NCBI GenBank assembly: GCA_018268915.1
Contig: JAFDVQ010000018.1
Coordinates: 1-64,000, forward strand
Source of the DNA: Acidobacteriota bacterium
Lineage (GTDB): Bacteria; Acidobacteriota; Terriglobia; Terriglobales; Acidobacteriaceae
Direction of reading: 5' to 3'
Length of the DNA: 64,000 nt
How positions within the stretch are numbered: the stretch's first letter is position 1; every line of letters starts with the position of its first letter. Below the pieces are notes generated by a model, which saw only the letters and a program-made list of their open reading frames with translations, was not told the DNA's origin and made no database searches. Below are positions 17,534-26,736 of the stretch, one piece after another. The translations under genes were made by a program, and so were the position numbers.

Positions 17534-19864
17534 ATGAAGCGGATCGGGACGGTGATTCGGGGAATGGTTGCGCAGATATCGGTTGTGACTGCGTTCATTT
17601 GTTCAGCACCCGCGCAGGACACACAATACGAGCCGAAAGAGCAGCAGATTCCTCCACCGAAGTGCCTGATGTACCGCGAGGTGTGGGAAGGGGGCTATGC
17701 ACCCTGCACTGCGCAGATGCATGCGCAGTGGTTGGCTGACGTCACGCATTGGCGGATGGAACGGCGGATCCGGATCGGATATGACGCTTCACGATATGAG
17801 TTGCCGGCGTTCAAGTGGACGCAGTCGGCATTTATGCAGCCGCAAATGATGGTCCACGACCGGTACTTCTACGATCCGGTGGCGAATGCTTACACGGTGG
17901 ATCGGTATCTGGATGATCTGACGAAGAGGTATGGAGGGATCGATGCAGTCCTGATCTGGGCGACGTATCCGAATATGGGGATCGACGACCGGAATCAATT
18001 GGATATGGTGCGGTCGATGCCGGGCGGAATTGAAGGGGTTCGCAAGATGGTGGCGGACTTTCATCGGCGCGGAGTGCGCGTACTTTTTCCGATGATGATG
18101 TGGGACCAGGGTACTCGCGATAACGGGGAGCCATGGCCCGAAGCTCTGGCTGCGCTTATGAAGGATCTTGATGCGGACGGCGTGAACGGAGATACGCAGG
18201 ATGGCGTGCCGCTCGCGTTTTCACTAGCGGCGGAGAAGGTTGGGCATCCGCTGGTGTTCGAGCCCGAGGGTGGTCCACACGATGAGGGTCTCGCCTGGAA
18301 TGTGCTTACCTGGGGGCAGTACACGTTTGATTTTGTGCCGACGGTTGACCGCTATCGGTGGCTGGAGCCAAGGCACCAGGTGCACATCCAGGGGCGATGG
18401 CTACGCGATAAGACCGATGATCTGCAGTTTGCGTTCTTCAACGGCGAAGGGTGGGAGAGCTGGGAGAGCGTGTGGGGGATCTGGAACGGCGTGACTCCGC
18501 GAGATGGGGAGGCGACGAGACGGGTGGCGACAATTGAGCGCGCCACCGCTCCGTTCTTTGCGAGCCAGGACTGGGAGCCGTTCTATCCGATGCACCACTA
18601 CGGTGTGTATGCGAGCCGGTGGCCGATGGGTGAGAAGACGGTGTGGACGATTGTGAATCGGAATGAATACAACGCCAGCGGCCCTCAGATGACCGTGGCA
18701 CACAAGGAGGGAATGCGGTACTTCGATATTTATCACGGAGTGGAATTGAAACCGACGATGAAGAGCGGAGACGCCGTGCTCGAGTTCGAAACCGAGGCCC
18801 ACGGGTATGGGGCGATTCTGGCAACGACCGGCGAACCGGATTCACACATTCAAGAGCTGATGACGAAGATGGCTAAGATGACGGCAAAGCCGCTGGCCAG
18901 CTACTCGCATGAATGGTCTTCTCTTCCCCAGAAAATGACGGAGATTGCTCCGACCGCGCCGGCCAGATCCGTACCGGAGGGGATGGTCCGCGTCGAGGGC
19001 GGAGATTTTGATTTCAAGGTGGAGGGGATCGAGATCGAGGGTACGGATAGCGACGGTGTGGACGTGCAGTACCCGTGGGAGGACAGCGCAAGGCGATTCC
19101 ACGAACATCCGATGCAGATCAAATCTTTCTACATCGATAAGTATCCGGTGACGAATGCGGAGTTCAAGAAGTTCATCGATGCGACGCATTATCGACCAAA
19201 GGATGATGGCAACTTTTTGAAGGACTGGAAGGATGGGAATTTTCCCGAGGGAGCGGCGAAGAGGCCGGTAACGTGGGTGTCGCTTGAGGACGCTCGGGCA
19301 TATGCGAATTGGGCGGGCAAGCGGCTTCCGCATGAATGGGAATGGCAGTATGCGGCGCAAGGCAGGGACGAGCGGATCTACCCGTGGGGAAATTGCGATT
19401 GGCAACGCGCGGGGCGGTTGTCTCTGACTGCAACGACTCAGCCAGCAGCACCGAGTGTTGCGGCGCTGCCGGAACCGGCGAGTGCCAAGAGCGCCGCACC
19501 CACTCCGGGGCCACAGGCGACGGTTTGTCGTTGGGGGCCGGAAGCGAAAGACTTTCCTGCACCGCTGATGGATTCAGGACGGGTGATGCCGCCAGCGAGC
19601 GATGTGGATGCGCATCCGCTGGGAGCAAGCGCAACTGGCGCGATTGATATGGTGGGGAACGTCTGGCAGTGGACGGATGAGTTTATGGACGATCACACGC
19701 GGGCGGCGATTCTGAGAGGTGGGAGTCACTACAGGCCTGTCGGTTCGATTTGGTACTTCCCGCAGGCGTACAAGAACTCACAACATGGGAAGCTGTTGCT
19801 AATGGGGCCGAGTTACGACCGATCGGGTGCGGTGGGGTTCCGGTGCGTGAAGGACGCGGAGTAA
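17534..19864 (+). CDS. Secreted GH-like protein fused to an FGE-sulfatase-type domain
   Basis: The frame is open from 17483, but the ATG at 17534 has GAGG six bases before it and gives a signal peptide ending near SAPAQ, so 776 residues. The N-terminal part (about 30-450) looks like a glycoside hydrolase barrel, with YGGIDAVLIWATYPNMG, VRVLFPMMMWDQGT, DLDADGVNGDTQDG and a beta-sandwich. From about residue 480 comes a formylglycine-generating-enzyme-like domain: GMVRVEGGDF, IDKYPVTNAEF, RLPHEWEWQYAAQG, AIDMVGNVWQW, LRGGSHYRP. The two cysteines expected after RGGS in active FGE are not seen, so the domain probably binds sugars rather than oxidises a cysteine. The hydrolase family is not recognised. 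Confidence 0.7.
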   Translation: MKRIGTVIRGMVAQISVVTAFICSAPAQDTQYEPKEQQIPPPKCLMYREVWEGGYAPCTAQMHAQWLADVTHWRMERRIRIGYDASRYELPAFKWTQSAFMQPQMMVHDRYFYDPVANAYTVDRYLDDLTKRYGGIDAVLIWATYPNMGIDDRNQLDMVRSMPGGIEGVRKMVADFHRRGVRVLFPMMMWDQGTRDNGEPWPEALAALMKDLDADGVNGDTQDGVPLAFSLAAEKVGHPLVFEPEGGPHDEGLAWNVLTWGQYTFDFVPTVDRYRWLEPRHQVHIQGRWLRDKTDDLQFAFFNGEGWESWESVWGIWNGVTPRDGEATRRVATIERATAPFFASQDWEPFYPMHHYGVYASRWPMGEKTVWTIVNRNEYNASGPQMTVAHKEGMRYFDIYHGVELKPTMKSGDAVLEFETEAHGYGAILATTGEPDSHIQELMTKMAKMTAKPLASYSHEWSSLPQKMTEIAPTAPARSVPEGMVRVEGGDFDFKVEGIEIEGTDSDGVDVQYPWEDSARRFHEHPMQIKSFYIDKYPVTNAEFKKFIDATHYRPKDDGNFLKDWKDGNFPEGAAKRPVTWVSLEDARAYANWAGKRLPHEWEWQYAAQGRDERIYPWGNCDWQRAGRLSLTATTQPAAPSVAALPEPASAKSAAPTPGPQATVCRWGPEAKDFPAPLMDSGRVMPPASDVDAHPLGASATGAIDMVGNVWQWTDEFMDDHTRAAILRGGSHYRPVGSIWYFPQAYKNSQHGKLLLMGPSYDRSGAVGFRCVKDAE

Positions 19865-19872
19865 GAGAGAAA

Positions 19873-19900
19873 CGGCGCAGACCCAAGTGAGCCTGCGCCG
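19873..19900. terminator. Hairpin between convergent genes
   Basis: CGGCGCAG (19873-19880) pairs with CTGCGCCG (19893-19900) as a perfect 8-base GC-rich stem around a 12-base loop. It starts nine bases after the stop of the GH/FGE-like gene and 27 bases before the stop of the opposite TonB receptor gene. It would work on both strands. No T-tract follows. Confidence 0.6.
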
Positions 19901-19926
19901 CCGGGAACCGGTCTGCAATGGATCCC

Positions 19927-22900
19927 CTAGAAGTAGATCTTGCCGGAGAGCTGCGTTGCGCGTCCGGGTTGAGGATCGCCTGAAGAGACGCCGAAATTGG
20001 CGGGCTGAATGACTCCCTTGATTTTGCCGAAGTCCTGATCGCCATAGTTTCCATCTGGCTCGGCAAAGTTGGTGTGGTTGAAAACGTTGTAGGACTCGAG
20101 ACGCACCTGAACGTAAACGTGGCCGTCTTTCACCAAGGGGAAGTCTTTATAAAGCTGGAGATTTGTGTAGTTGAATCCAGGGCCGTTGAAGAAGTTGCGT
20201 CCGACGTTTCCGAAGGTCCCGTCTGCTTGCGGAGAGAAGTCGGAAGTGTCGAAGTACCCGTTGTCGTTAGCCATGCTTCCGTCCCTCGGATCCAACCTCT
20301 TGAGACGGAAGTTGCTGAGGTTCGGGGTGTCGCCGCAGCCGTAGTAGGTGTAACGGTCACACCAGCCGGAGTTGTAGGCACCGGCTTGTGAGATGGTTAC
20401 GGGGAAGCCGGTCTGGAGCGCCGTTGTGCCGGCAACATGCCATTTGCCGAGAAGCTCATTGAGGATGAAGTTGTCGCGAATCGTCGCAAACACCGGAACT
20501 TCGTAGGTGTAGAGGGCGACGAAACGATGACGAGCATCGTAGTCGGAATTCCCATAGTTCAGGTATTCGAAGCCCGGAACGAAGTTGAGGCCACGCCCGT
20601 TGAGTGCGCCGCTGCCGTTCGGAGTCCCGTTACCGTAGGAAGACTCATAGCCCGAGGAATTGTCGAGGGCATGAGAGTAGGTGTAGGCGAGCGTGAAGTA
20701 GAGGCCGTGAGAAAGCTGCTGCTGCAGGCTGGCCTGAAGCGAGTGGTAGCTCGATGCTCCGGTTGAACCTTGCTGCGCGACACTGAGATACCACGGGAAG
20801 CCATTTGATGTGACTGCGGGTTGCGCTGTGTATTCCGGGAAAGCCAGGTGCACATCCGCGAGGTCGCCTGCGCAGTCAGGGTTGGCGAGGCAGGCAGCGT
20901 GACCCGCAGGGGTGATTGGATCACCTTCGTAGGTGCGAGCCAGCTTGCGGCCAAGTGAGCCTACATATCCGATCTGGGCAACCATCTTGGTTCCGATGGC
21001 ACGCTGGATGTTGAGATTGAAGTTGTAGGAATACGAGGGCAAGTAGTTCTGGCCGGGCTGGCTCAGATCGAGTGCGAAGTAGTTGTTATCCCAATCGAGC
21101 GTGGCGCCGGGCTGAGGTCTCTGATAGGGGAAAGGATTGGTTCTAGAAGCTCCCGGCCTACCTGCGACATCGGCGAACGGATCAGCAAGAGACGGGCTTC
21201 CGCCAACGTCCGCTGCCCCGATCGATTGGAAGAAGAATGGAGGAGCAGAGAGGTTTTGAAGCGCCTCTTCTTCCTGATCACGATTGAAGTACATGCCGAA
21301 GCCGCCACGGATCGCGAGTGCGTGGCCACCAGAGTTGCCGATCAGAGAGGTAGGGCCGGCACTCGGAGACCACACGAAGCCGAGCCGCGGGCCGAAGTGA
21401 TCCCAATGCGTTTTCGCAAGTCCGTAGTTTGTGCAGCCAGGGTCGCCGGGATAGAAGAGTCCCGGAGGGCCGCCGGGAAGAACCTTTGAGGTTGCACTGG
21501 AATTCTGCCAGCAGGTGATGGCGATGCCGCCGAACTGGTGATTGGCCCATGGGGTTTCCGTGTCCCAGGAGATGCCGTAGTTCACATTGAAATCAGGAGT
21601 CATCTTCCAGCTGTCTTGCGCGAACGCGTAGTACTCGCGAGACGTGGCCGCGATGGCGCTTCCCGATGTCTGCTGGTAGGAGTCGGGGATGCCGAGAACG
21701 AAATCGATAGCAGGGTCGCCCGAGGAGAACTCTCCAGTGCCTGTGAGTGTGTAGAGCCCGTCGTTACTAGCGTTGTAAGGGTTGTTGACGCCGAATTGCT
21801 CAAAGGTCGCTCCGAACTTCATGCTGTGGCTGCCGTGAACCCACGTAAAGACGTCCTGACCAAGGAAGTTGGAGTCGAGCCGGGGTTGCGGACCCTCGTA
21901 GCTGAAGCCGAGGTTGAAGTAGCCCGTCAGTGCAATTACCGGCAAACCAGCTTCTGGAGCCTGAGGCGTGATGTTGAATCCAGCGGAACTGGGCTGCACG
22001 ATCTGCGCAGGCTCGACCGAAGCATAGTTGAACCGGAAATAGCCGCCGCGCAATTCGTTAATCATGCGCGAATTGAAGATGTGTGTGTAATCGCTATTGA
22101 AGATTTTGAAGTGCTCGGCGTTGGTCATCGCAAAGCCGGGCAGAGTGGAACCGCCGAAGGGCAGGTCGCTGGAAAACGGAGTGGACTGGAAGAGTACTGA
22201 AGACCAGAAGGCGTCGTTCGGAGTGAGATGGTAGTCAAGGCGGATGATGCCTTGATCGCTCTTTGTACTTCCGCCGGCGGGGAAATTGTAATGAGAGCCA
22301 GCATTGGGGGCCGGGACGTACTTATTGAAAAGTCCGGAGGCGACGGAGTTCCAAGATGACGTTGGGATATTTGCAGCGGTGAGACCGGGGCATGCATTCC
22401 AGGGTGTTCCTGCGGCACAGCCGTTGAGTGCAAACGGCATGGGATTGCTTGAGAGTCCGCCACTTCCCTGGGCTGCCACGTTTGGGCCATTTGTGGCGTA
22501 GTTGTGATCGGCGCTGAAATCGCCATTTCGCTGTGCTGTTGAGAAGACCTGTGTCTGCGTGGTGCTTGCGAGCCCGCTCCTGGCTCCCTGATACGCGGTG
22601 AAGAAAAACAGTTTGTTCTTGAAGATGGGACCGCCGAAGGTGCCGCCGTAGACGTTCTGGTGAATCGGCGGCTTGGTACCGACCGGATCGAAGAAGCTTC
22701 GCGTGTTGAGGAAGGTATCGCGGTAGAACTCAAACCCATTTCCGTGGAAGGAATTCGTGCCGGTCTTGAGCGCCTGATTGATGATGGCGCCGGAGTTGCG
22801 GCTGTACTCGGGATTGATGGTGCTGGTGACAATTGCCAATTCGCCGACGGCATCTGGATTTACGGCGAGGCCTTCAACCTGGATGGCCGAGTCGTTGACG

Positions 22901-23481
22901 TCTGCGCCGTCGAGCAAGTAGCTGTTCTGCTCGATCTGTGCGCCGTTGGCAGAGAAACCACCGAAACGGTCGGCAGCCTCGACGACTCCCGGAGCAGATT
23001 TCTGAAGAGTTGTTGCGTCGCGGCCCAGCAGGGGCATTTGCGTGATGGTGTCGGAGAGGATGTCGGTCTTGAGCTGCGTCTCAGAAGTTTCAACCTGCGC
23101 GTTAGCGACAGTGACTTCCACCGTCTGGGCGGCGGAGCCGACGCTTAATTTCGCAGCGACTTCACGATCATCGTTGACGTTCAGCTGAATGCCTTTGGCA
23201 GCGAAACTTGCGAATCCCTGCGTCTCGACCGTGATCGTGTAGGGGCCGCCAATCTGCAGTTGGCTGAATTTGAAGTAGCCGCTGTTGTCGGACTTAGTCT
23301 TGGTCGAAATACCTGTGCTGGTGTTGAGCACGGTTATCTCTGCATTTGGAATCACGGCTCCAGCAGGATCCGTCACAGTACCATGTATGGCTGCGGTTGT
23401 GACCTGAGCGGATGCATTGTTGGAGACGAGTGCGACTGCCACGCAAAGAAACAGCGCGGCCACTATAGCTCTGGCTTTCAT
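19927..23481 (-). CDS. Oar-like TonB-dependent outer-membrane receptor
   Basis: A 1184-residue protein with a signal peptide (cut near NASA-Q, residue 25). Residues 27-110 form a carboxypeptidase regulatory-like domain (IHGTVTDPAGAVIPNAEITV). A plug with LLDGADVNDSA follows, then a long beta-barrel with many aromatic-ended strands, finishing in GKIYF with a C-terminal Phe. This architecture is typical of acidobacterial receptors thought to bring in oligosaccharides or other large ligands. A strong site (AGGAGG) lies just before the ATG. The gene is convergent with the secreted GH/FGE-like protein, and a LytTR regulator gene lies upstream on the same strand. The ligand is unknown. Confidence 0.9.
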   Translation of the reverse strand: MKARAIVAALFLCVAVALVSNNASAQVTTAAIHGTVTDPAGAVIPNAEITVLNTSTGISTKTKSDNSGYFKFSQLQIGGPYTITVETQGFASFAAKGIQLNVNDDREVAAKLSVGSAAQTVEVTVANAQVETSETQLKTDILSDTITQMPLLGRDATTLQKSAPGVVEAADRFGGFSANGAQIEQNSYLLDGADVNDSAIQVEGLAVNPDAVGELAIVTSTINPEYSRNSGAIINQALKTGTNSFHGNGFEFYRDTFLNTRSFFDPVGTKPPIHQNVYGGTFGGPIFKNKLFFFTAYQGARSGLASTTQTQVFSTAQRNGDFSADHNYATNGPNVAAQGSGGLSSNPMPFALNGCAAGTPWNACPGLTAANIPTSSWNSVASGLFNKYVPAPNAGSHYNFPAGGSTKSDQGIIRLDYHLTPNDAFWSSVLFQSTPFSSDLPFGGSTLPGFAMTNAEHFKIFNSDYTHIFNSRMINELRGGYFRFNYASVEPAQIVQPSSAGFNITPQAPEAGLPVIALTGYFNLGFSYEGPQPRLDSNFLGQDVFTWVHGSHSMKFGATFEQFGVNNPYNASNDGLYTLTGTGEFSSGDPAIDFVLGIPDSYQQTSGSAIAATSREYYAFAQDSWKMTPDFNVNYGISWDTETPWANHQFGGIAITCWQNSSATSKVLPGGPPGLFYPGDPGCTNYGLAKTHWDHFGPRLGFVWSPSAGPTSLIGNSGGHALAIRGGFGMYFNRDQEEEALQNLSAPPFFFQSIGAADVGGSPSLADPFADVAGRPGASRTNPFPYQRPQPGATLDWDNNYFALDLSQPGQNYLPSYSYNFNLNIQRAIGTKMVAQIGYVGSLGRKLARTYEGDPITPAGHAACLANPDCAGDLADVHLAFPEYTAQPAVTSNGFPWYLSVAQQGSTGASSYHSLQASLQQQLSHGLYFTLAYTYSHALDNSSGYESSYGNGTPNGSGALNGRGLNFVPGFEYLNYGNSDYDARHRFVALYTYEVPVFATIRDNFILNELLGKWHVAGTTALQTGFPVTISQAGAYNSGWCDRYTYYGCGDTPNLSNFRLKRLDPRDGSMANDNGYFDTSDFSPQADGTFGNVGRNFFNGPGFNYTNLQLYKDFPLVKDGHVYVQVRLESYNVFNHTNFAEPDGNYGDQDFGKIKGVIQPANFGVSSGDPQPGRATQLSGKIYF

Positions 23482-23882
23482 CTGGACCTCCTCGAAAGTG
23501 CACAGTCGCCGAGAGCGGCGACGTCACGAAAGCTTGCGTACGACACCTGATGCGCGTGCATTCGCTTGCGGGGGTAACATCTGCCGCACCAGGTCCATCC
23601 GATTTGAGCACGTATCCAAAGGGCCAGCTTCTCGAATGTGACGAAGAGAGTTTTTTGAGGACGAAGCGCAAGAAACGGGGTTGGAGTGGCGTCCACTTTG
23701 AATGGTCAAAGTGGTGCCTATTGGGATGAAAGGACGGGAAATGGTTTTGAGAGGGATGTGGGCAGTTACGAATATCGAAGTCAATAGTTAGTAAGTGAGG
23801 GACAGCGGAGTTAACCGCTCCTCTCAACAGGTTATTGAGAAGAGCGGATCATTCGCGCGAATGTCAAGAGAGTTTTGACGCA
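23482..23882. other. Upstream region of the TonB receptor gene (401 bases, no gene)
   Basis: No convincing gene is seen. The region would hold the promoter of the TonB receptor gene. It contains a 16-base hairpin TCGCCGAGAGCGGCGA (23506-23521) close to the start codon, and a perfect 9-base inverted repeat at 23693-23714 described separately. The left-going LytTR gene ends at its upstream edge. Confidence 0.6.
23693..23714. promoter_or_regulatory. Perfect 9-base inverted repeat, candidate operator
   Basis: CCACTTTGA (23693-23701) and TCAAAGTGG (23706-23714) are perfect inverted arms around the 4-base spacer ATGG. The site is about 210 bases upstream of the TonB receptor start. There is no T-run on either side, so a dimer-binding operator is more likely than a terminator. 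The protein that binds is unknown. LytTR proteins usually bind direct repeats, which argues against the neighbour. Confidence 0.5.
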
Positions 23883-24644
23883 CTAGCTGCGATTGAGCAG
23901 GTCGCCAATTCGCGCGCGATAACTGCGGCTCATTGCGAGTTTCTGGCCGTTGACGAGATGGACCATGAAATCGCCGCGGGATTCGCTACGAACTTCCTTG
24001 ACGTAGCGGAGGTTTACGATCGCGGAGCGGTGAACACGCAGAAAGAGTTTGGGATCGAGCCGCTGCTCGAGCGACGTCATGGTCTCGCGGAGAAGATGTG
24101 TTTCGGTGCCAGTGCAGATGCGGACATAGTTCTCTTCCGCACTGATCCAGCGAATGTCGGAGACTGGCAGAAACAGGATGCGGCCGCGGGATTTGAAGAC
24201 GATACGACCAGTGTATGGACCCGTCTTGGCCGCCTCATCAGAATGGCTGCGATCGGATTGGCGCTCGCCAGCATGAATTTGATCGCGTGCACGTTCCACT
24301 GCTGCATGCAGACGCTCGGCCGTAAACGGCTTGAGCAGGTAGTCAGTCGCATTCAGTTCGAAGGCGCGCAAGGCGTAGTGATCATATGCAGTGGTAAGGA
24401 TGACGCGAGGAAGCTTGATTCCTCCACGCATGGATAACTCGGCAATTACGTCCAGGCCGTCCATACCAGGCATGCGCACATCGAGGAACAGCAACTGGGG
24501 AGTCGTCTCCTGGATGAGCTCATGGACCTCGCGGGCAGACGATGCTTCTCCGGCAATCTCAATGTCGGGCTCGCCTCGAAGGAGTTGGCGAAGCTTTTGC
24601 CGGGCAAGCAGTTCATCGTCAGCAATCAGGGTCTGGATAGCCAT
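23883..24644 (-). CDS. LytTR-family response regulator (orphan)
   Basis: The frame opens at 24722, but the ATG at 24644 with GAGG five bases upstream gives 253 residues that begin as a receiver (MAIQTLIADDELLARQKL). Phospho-acceptor is Asp55 in LLFLDVRMPG and the conserved Lys is in ATDYLLKPF. The C-terminal LytTR DNA-binding domain runs from about residue 150: FKSRGRILFL, ISAEENYVRICTG, LRVHRSAIVNL. No kinase gene touches it. It is strikingly similar to the regulator at 27858-28610, so the pair are recent paralogues and may share the LytS-like kinase. Confidence 0.92.
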   Translation of the reverse strand: MAIQTLIADDELLARQKLRQLLRGEPDIEIAGEASSAREVHELIQETTPQLLFLDVRMPGMDGLDVIAELSMRGGIKLPRVILTTAYDHYALRAFELNATDYLLKPFTAERLHAAVERARDQIHAGERQSDRSHSDEAAKTGPYTGRIVFKSRGRILFLPVSDIRWISAEENYVRICTGTETHLLRETMTSLEQRLDPKLFLRVHRSAIVNLRYVKEVRSESRGDFMVHLVNGQKLAMSRSYRARIGDLLNRS

Positions 24645-25540
24645 TTGCGCCTCACATGTACTTTCGATAAGAAAGCGTTCGAGATTGGGAAAGCAGATGC
24701 TGCTACAGCCTAGCTTTGGCAACTATGATGCCAATGCTTTCGAGCGGTGGACGGTCTGATTTAACAAGACTTAAGCTCATCGGGATATGCAACCTCCAAA
24801 GAGGCTTGTTCGGTTTCGCACTCACTTGTCCGAATCCGAACACCAAACGCGCTAAGCGGCTGTCGGCATCCGGATGAAGCAATTCCATGGGGAAACGGCC
24901 CGCAACTTCCTGTTGCAATTGATCTATGGCGAGCTAAAAGCTCAGCGACGCTAACTTGACGACGAAGCGCGATTGCTGATGTGTACACAAAGTTCTGAGA
25001 TTTGTGACGAACCGGCTCCTGAGTGGGACGAACGGAAGGAAGGCTCAGACGGCTTTCCTGTGGTTGCGGCGAAGCCCGGCGACGAGACACGGCTGTGACG
25101 GAGTGACGGTTTATTAACGCTAACGTCTGCAAAACGTCATCGAAGCAAGGTTTCCATTCGTTTTTTACAACGCCATTCGAGGATCTAACACCTTCACTGC
25201 ATTCGACGAAGGCAGATGAATTGCTTTGTCACTGATCAGAGCGGAATGGCGGAATGGTTCGCTGCTGCTGAATCAACGCAAGACTCAGAAAACGAGCTAG
25301 CTCCCCACACTTCGAGTAGCAGCGCTATATCCGCAACAGGTGGTGAGTTAGTTCAATGCACAACCGGACCACCGGTGACAATCGCATTGCAGCAGGATGA
25401 CATTTCGCGCCAAGCCAATTGTTAGGTTAGGCGCAACGAGCATCGATTACCTTCCCCTTTTTGCGCGCTCGGGCTGAACTTGCGTGGCAGCCTGCACATC
25501 AACAACGCATCTCGCTCGGATCTACCAGATGGAGGTTAGT
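24645..25540. other. Long divergent intergenic region (896 bases)
   Basis: It separates the left-going LytTR gene from the right-going Sel1 gene. Only short frames with no recognisable features are present, the best being 69 codons at 25216-25425. It should hold the promoters of both flanking genes. No tRNA-like fold or insertion-sequence end is seen. The A/T-rich run near 25150-25165 is the most promoter-like stretch. The size is unusual for this gene-dense window, so a non-coding RNA is possible but not shown. Confidence 0.5.
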
Positions 25541-26701
25541 ATGAAATGCTCTCTTCTTCGTCGTGTTAGTACGCGTGTCCTCGTGTGTGCAATTGGAACA
25601 GCGGCTCTTGCGTTCAGTGCTGGGCGGCCTGCGATTGCAGTTGAGCCCGATATCCCGAGGATACAAGCGGGAGCTGAGAGGGGCTTTATCCAGCAGGAGA
25701 TCGAGCTTGCGGGCGCCTACTTCGCGGGACACGGAGTGACCAGGGATGAGAAGCAGGCAGCCTACTGGTATGAGAAGGCGGCCAACTCCGGCGATCCGGG
25801 AGCGCAACTTCAGATCGGGTATTTCTATGAAGCGGGAATAGGGGTGGAACGAGATCCTGCGCGCGCCGCGAGCTGGTTTCAAAGGGCGGCAGCGGGAGGC
25901 TCGGTGGCGGCCAGAGTGAATCTCGGCGTTGCCTATACGTGGGGCGTCGGTGTGCGCAAGGATCCTGAGTTCGCGACGAAGCTTTTTCGCGAGGCCGCCG
26001 ACAAGGGGAGCGGGCCGGGCGCATGTTTCCTGGCGGATGCGTACTATTTCGGGATTGGAGTTTCGAAAGACGTTGACAAAGCGAGGCGCTGGTTTGAAGT
26101 AGCGGCAAAGAGGCACGATCCGCAAGGTGAACTTTCTCTTGCTCTTCTGCTGCTTCAGCAACCCGGGCAGGACGATGAGGAGAAGGCAATCAAGCTCTTG
26201 CGAGACGCGGCAAATAGCGGTTACGTTGCAGCGAGGCACGAGCTTGCACTGCGGCTAGCGAGAAAGCCGGAATTTATCTCGGCCCCTCAGGAAGCGCTTG
26301 AACAGCTGCAGGAGGCATCCTCGGAAGGATTCTGGAAGTCCACTGTTGTGCTCGGTGTTCTCTACCGTGACGGGCGCGGTGTCACTAAGGACGCAGAAGC
26401 CGCCTATGTGCAATTTCGCATCGCGGCGTTGCAGGGTGGCGATGCGGCGATGAAGATGGTTCAGAATGATTTTCGAGCATTGGAACCAGCGCTCAGCTCT
26501 TCTCGTATTGCAACTTTGAACGAAAAGGCCGCCGACTGGATGGCAAGTCACAATCGGCGTCTCGAATTCGTCAGATATCCAAATGGAGGCAAAGATTTCC
26601 CCACCTTTGCACTGGCCTATCCCGAAGACGGACTTCATGCAGGAAGGATGTTTCCGGTGGGCGAGTCAGATGATCTGCCGGGAGAGACCTTTCAACCTTA
26701 G
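25541..26701 (+). CDS. Secreted Sel1-repeat protein
   Basis: The ATG at 25541 has GGAGG (25531-25535) five bases before it and gives a signal peptide ending near PAIA, so 386 residues rather than the longer open frame from 25484. At least five Sel1/TPR-like repeats are visible, such as GYFYEAGIGVERDPARAASW, GVAYTWGVGVRKDPEFATKL and ADAYYFGIGVSKDVDKARRW. Such repeats make helical scaffolds for protein contacts. It ends eight bases before the upstream limit of the kinase frame, so it probably forms an operon with the LytS-like kinase and LytTR regulator and may act as a periplasmic accessory. Confidence 0.85.
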   Translation: MKCSLLRRVSTRVLVCAIGTAALAFSAGRPAIAVEPDIPRIQAGAERGFIQQEIELAGAYFAGHGVTRDEKQAAYWYEKAANSGDPGAQLQIGYFYEAGIGVERDPARAASWFQRAAAGGSVAARVNLGVAYTWGVGVRKDPEFATKLFREAADKGSGPGACFLADAYYFGIGVSKDVDKARRWFEVAAKRHDPQGELSLALLLLQQPGQDDEEKAIKLLRDAANSGYVAARHELALRLARKPEFISAPQEALEQLQEASSEGFWKSTVVLGVLYRDGRGVTKDAEAAYVQFRIAALQGGDAAMKMVQNDFRALEPALSSSRIATLNEKAADWMASHNRRLEFVRYPNGGKDFPTFALAYPEDGLHAGRMFPVGESDDLPGETFQP

Positions 26702-26736
26702 TTAACGTAGTGCAACAAGCGCAACGGAGAGTGCGC

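Noticed and set aside
24717..24731. Sigma-54-like sequence TGGCAACTATGATGC
   Set aside because: Spacing is right, but two bases of the -24 box and one of the -12 box differ, and the next gene on that strand is about 800 bases away.
25005..25031. TGACGA and GGACGA near each other, resembling the TGACA arrays
   Set aside because: They lie 21 bases apart, out of phase with an 11-base period, and no gene starts close by.
25216..25425. 69-codon open frame in the long gap before the Sel1 gene
   Set aside because: Ser/Thr/Gln-rich with no motif or clear ribosome site; not enough to call a gene.
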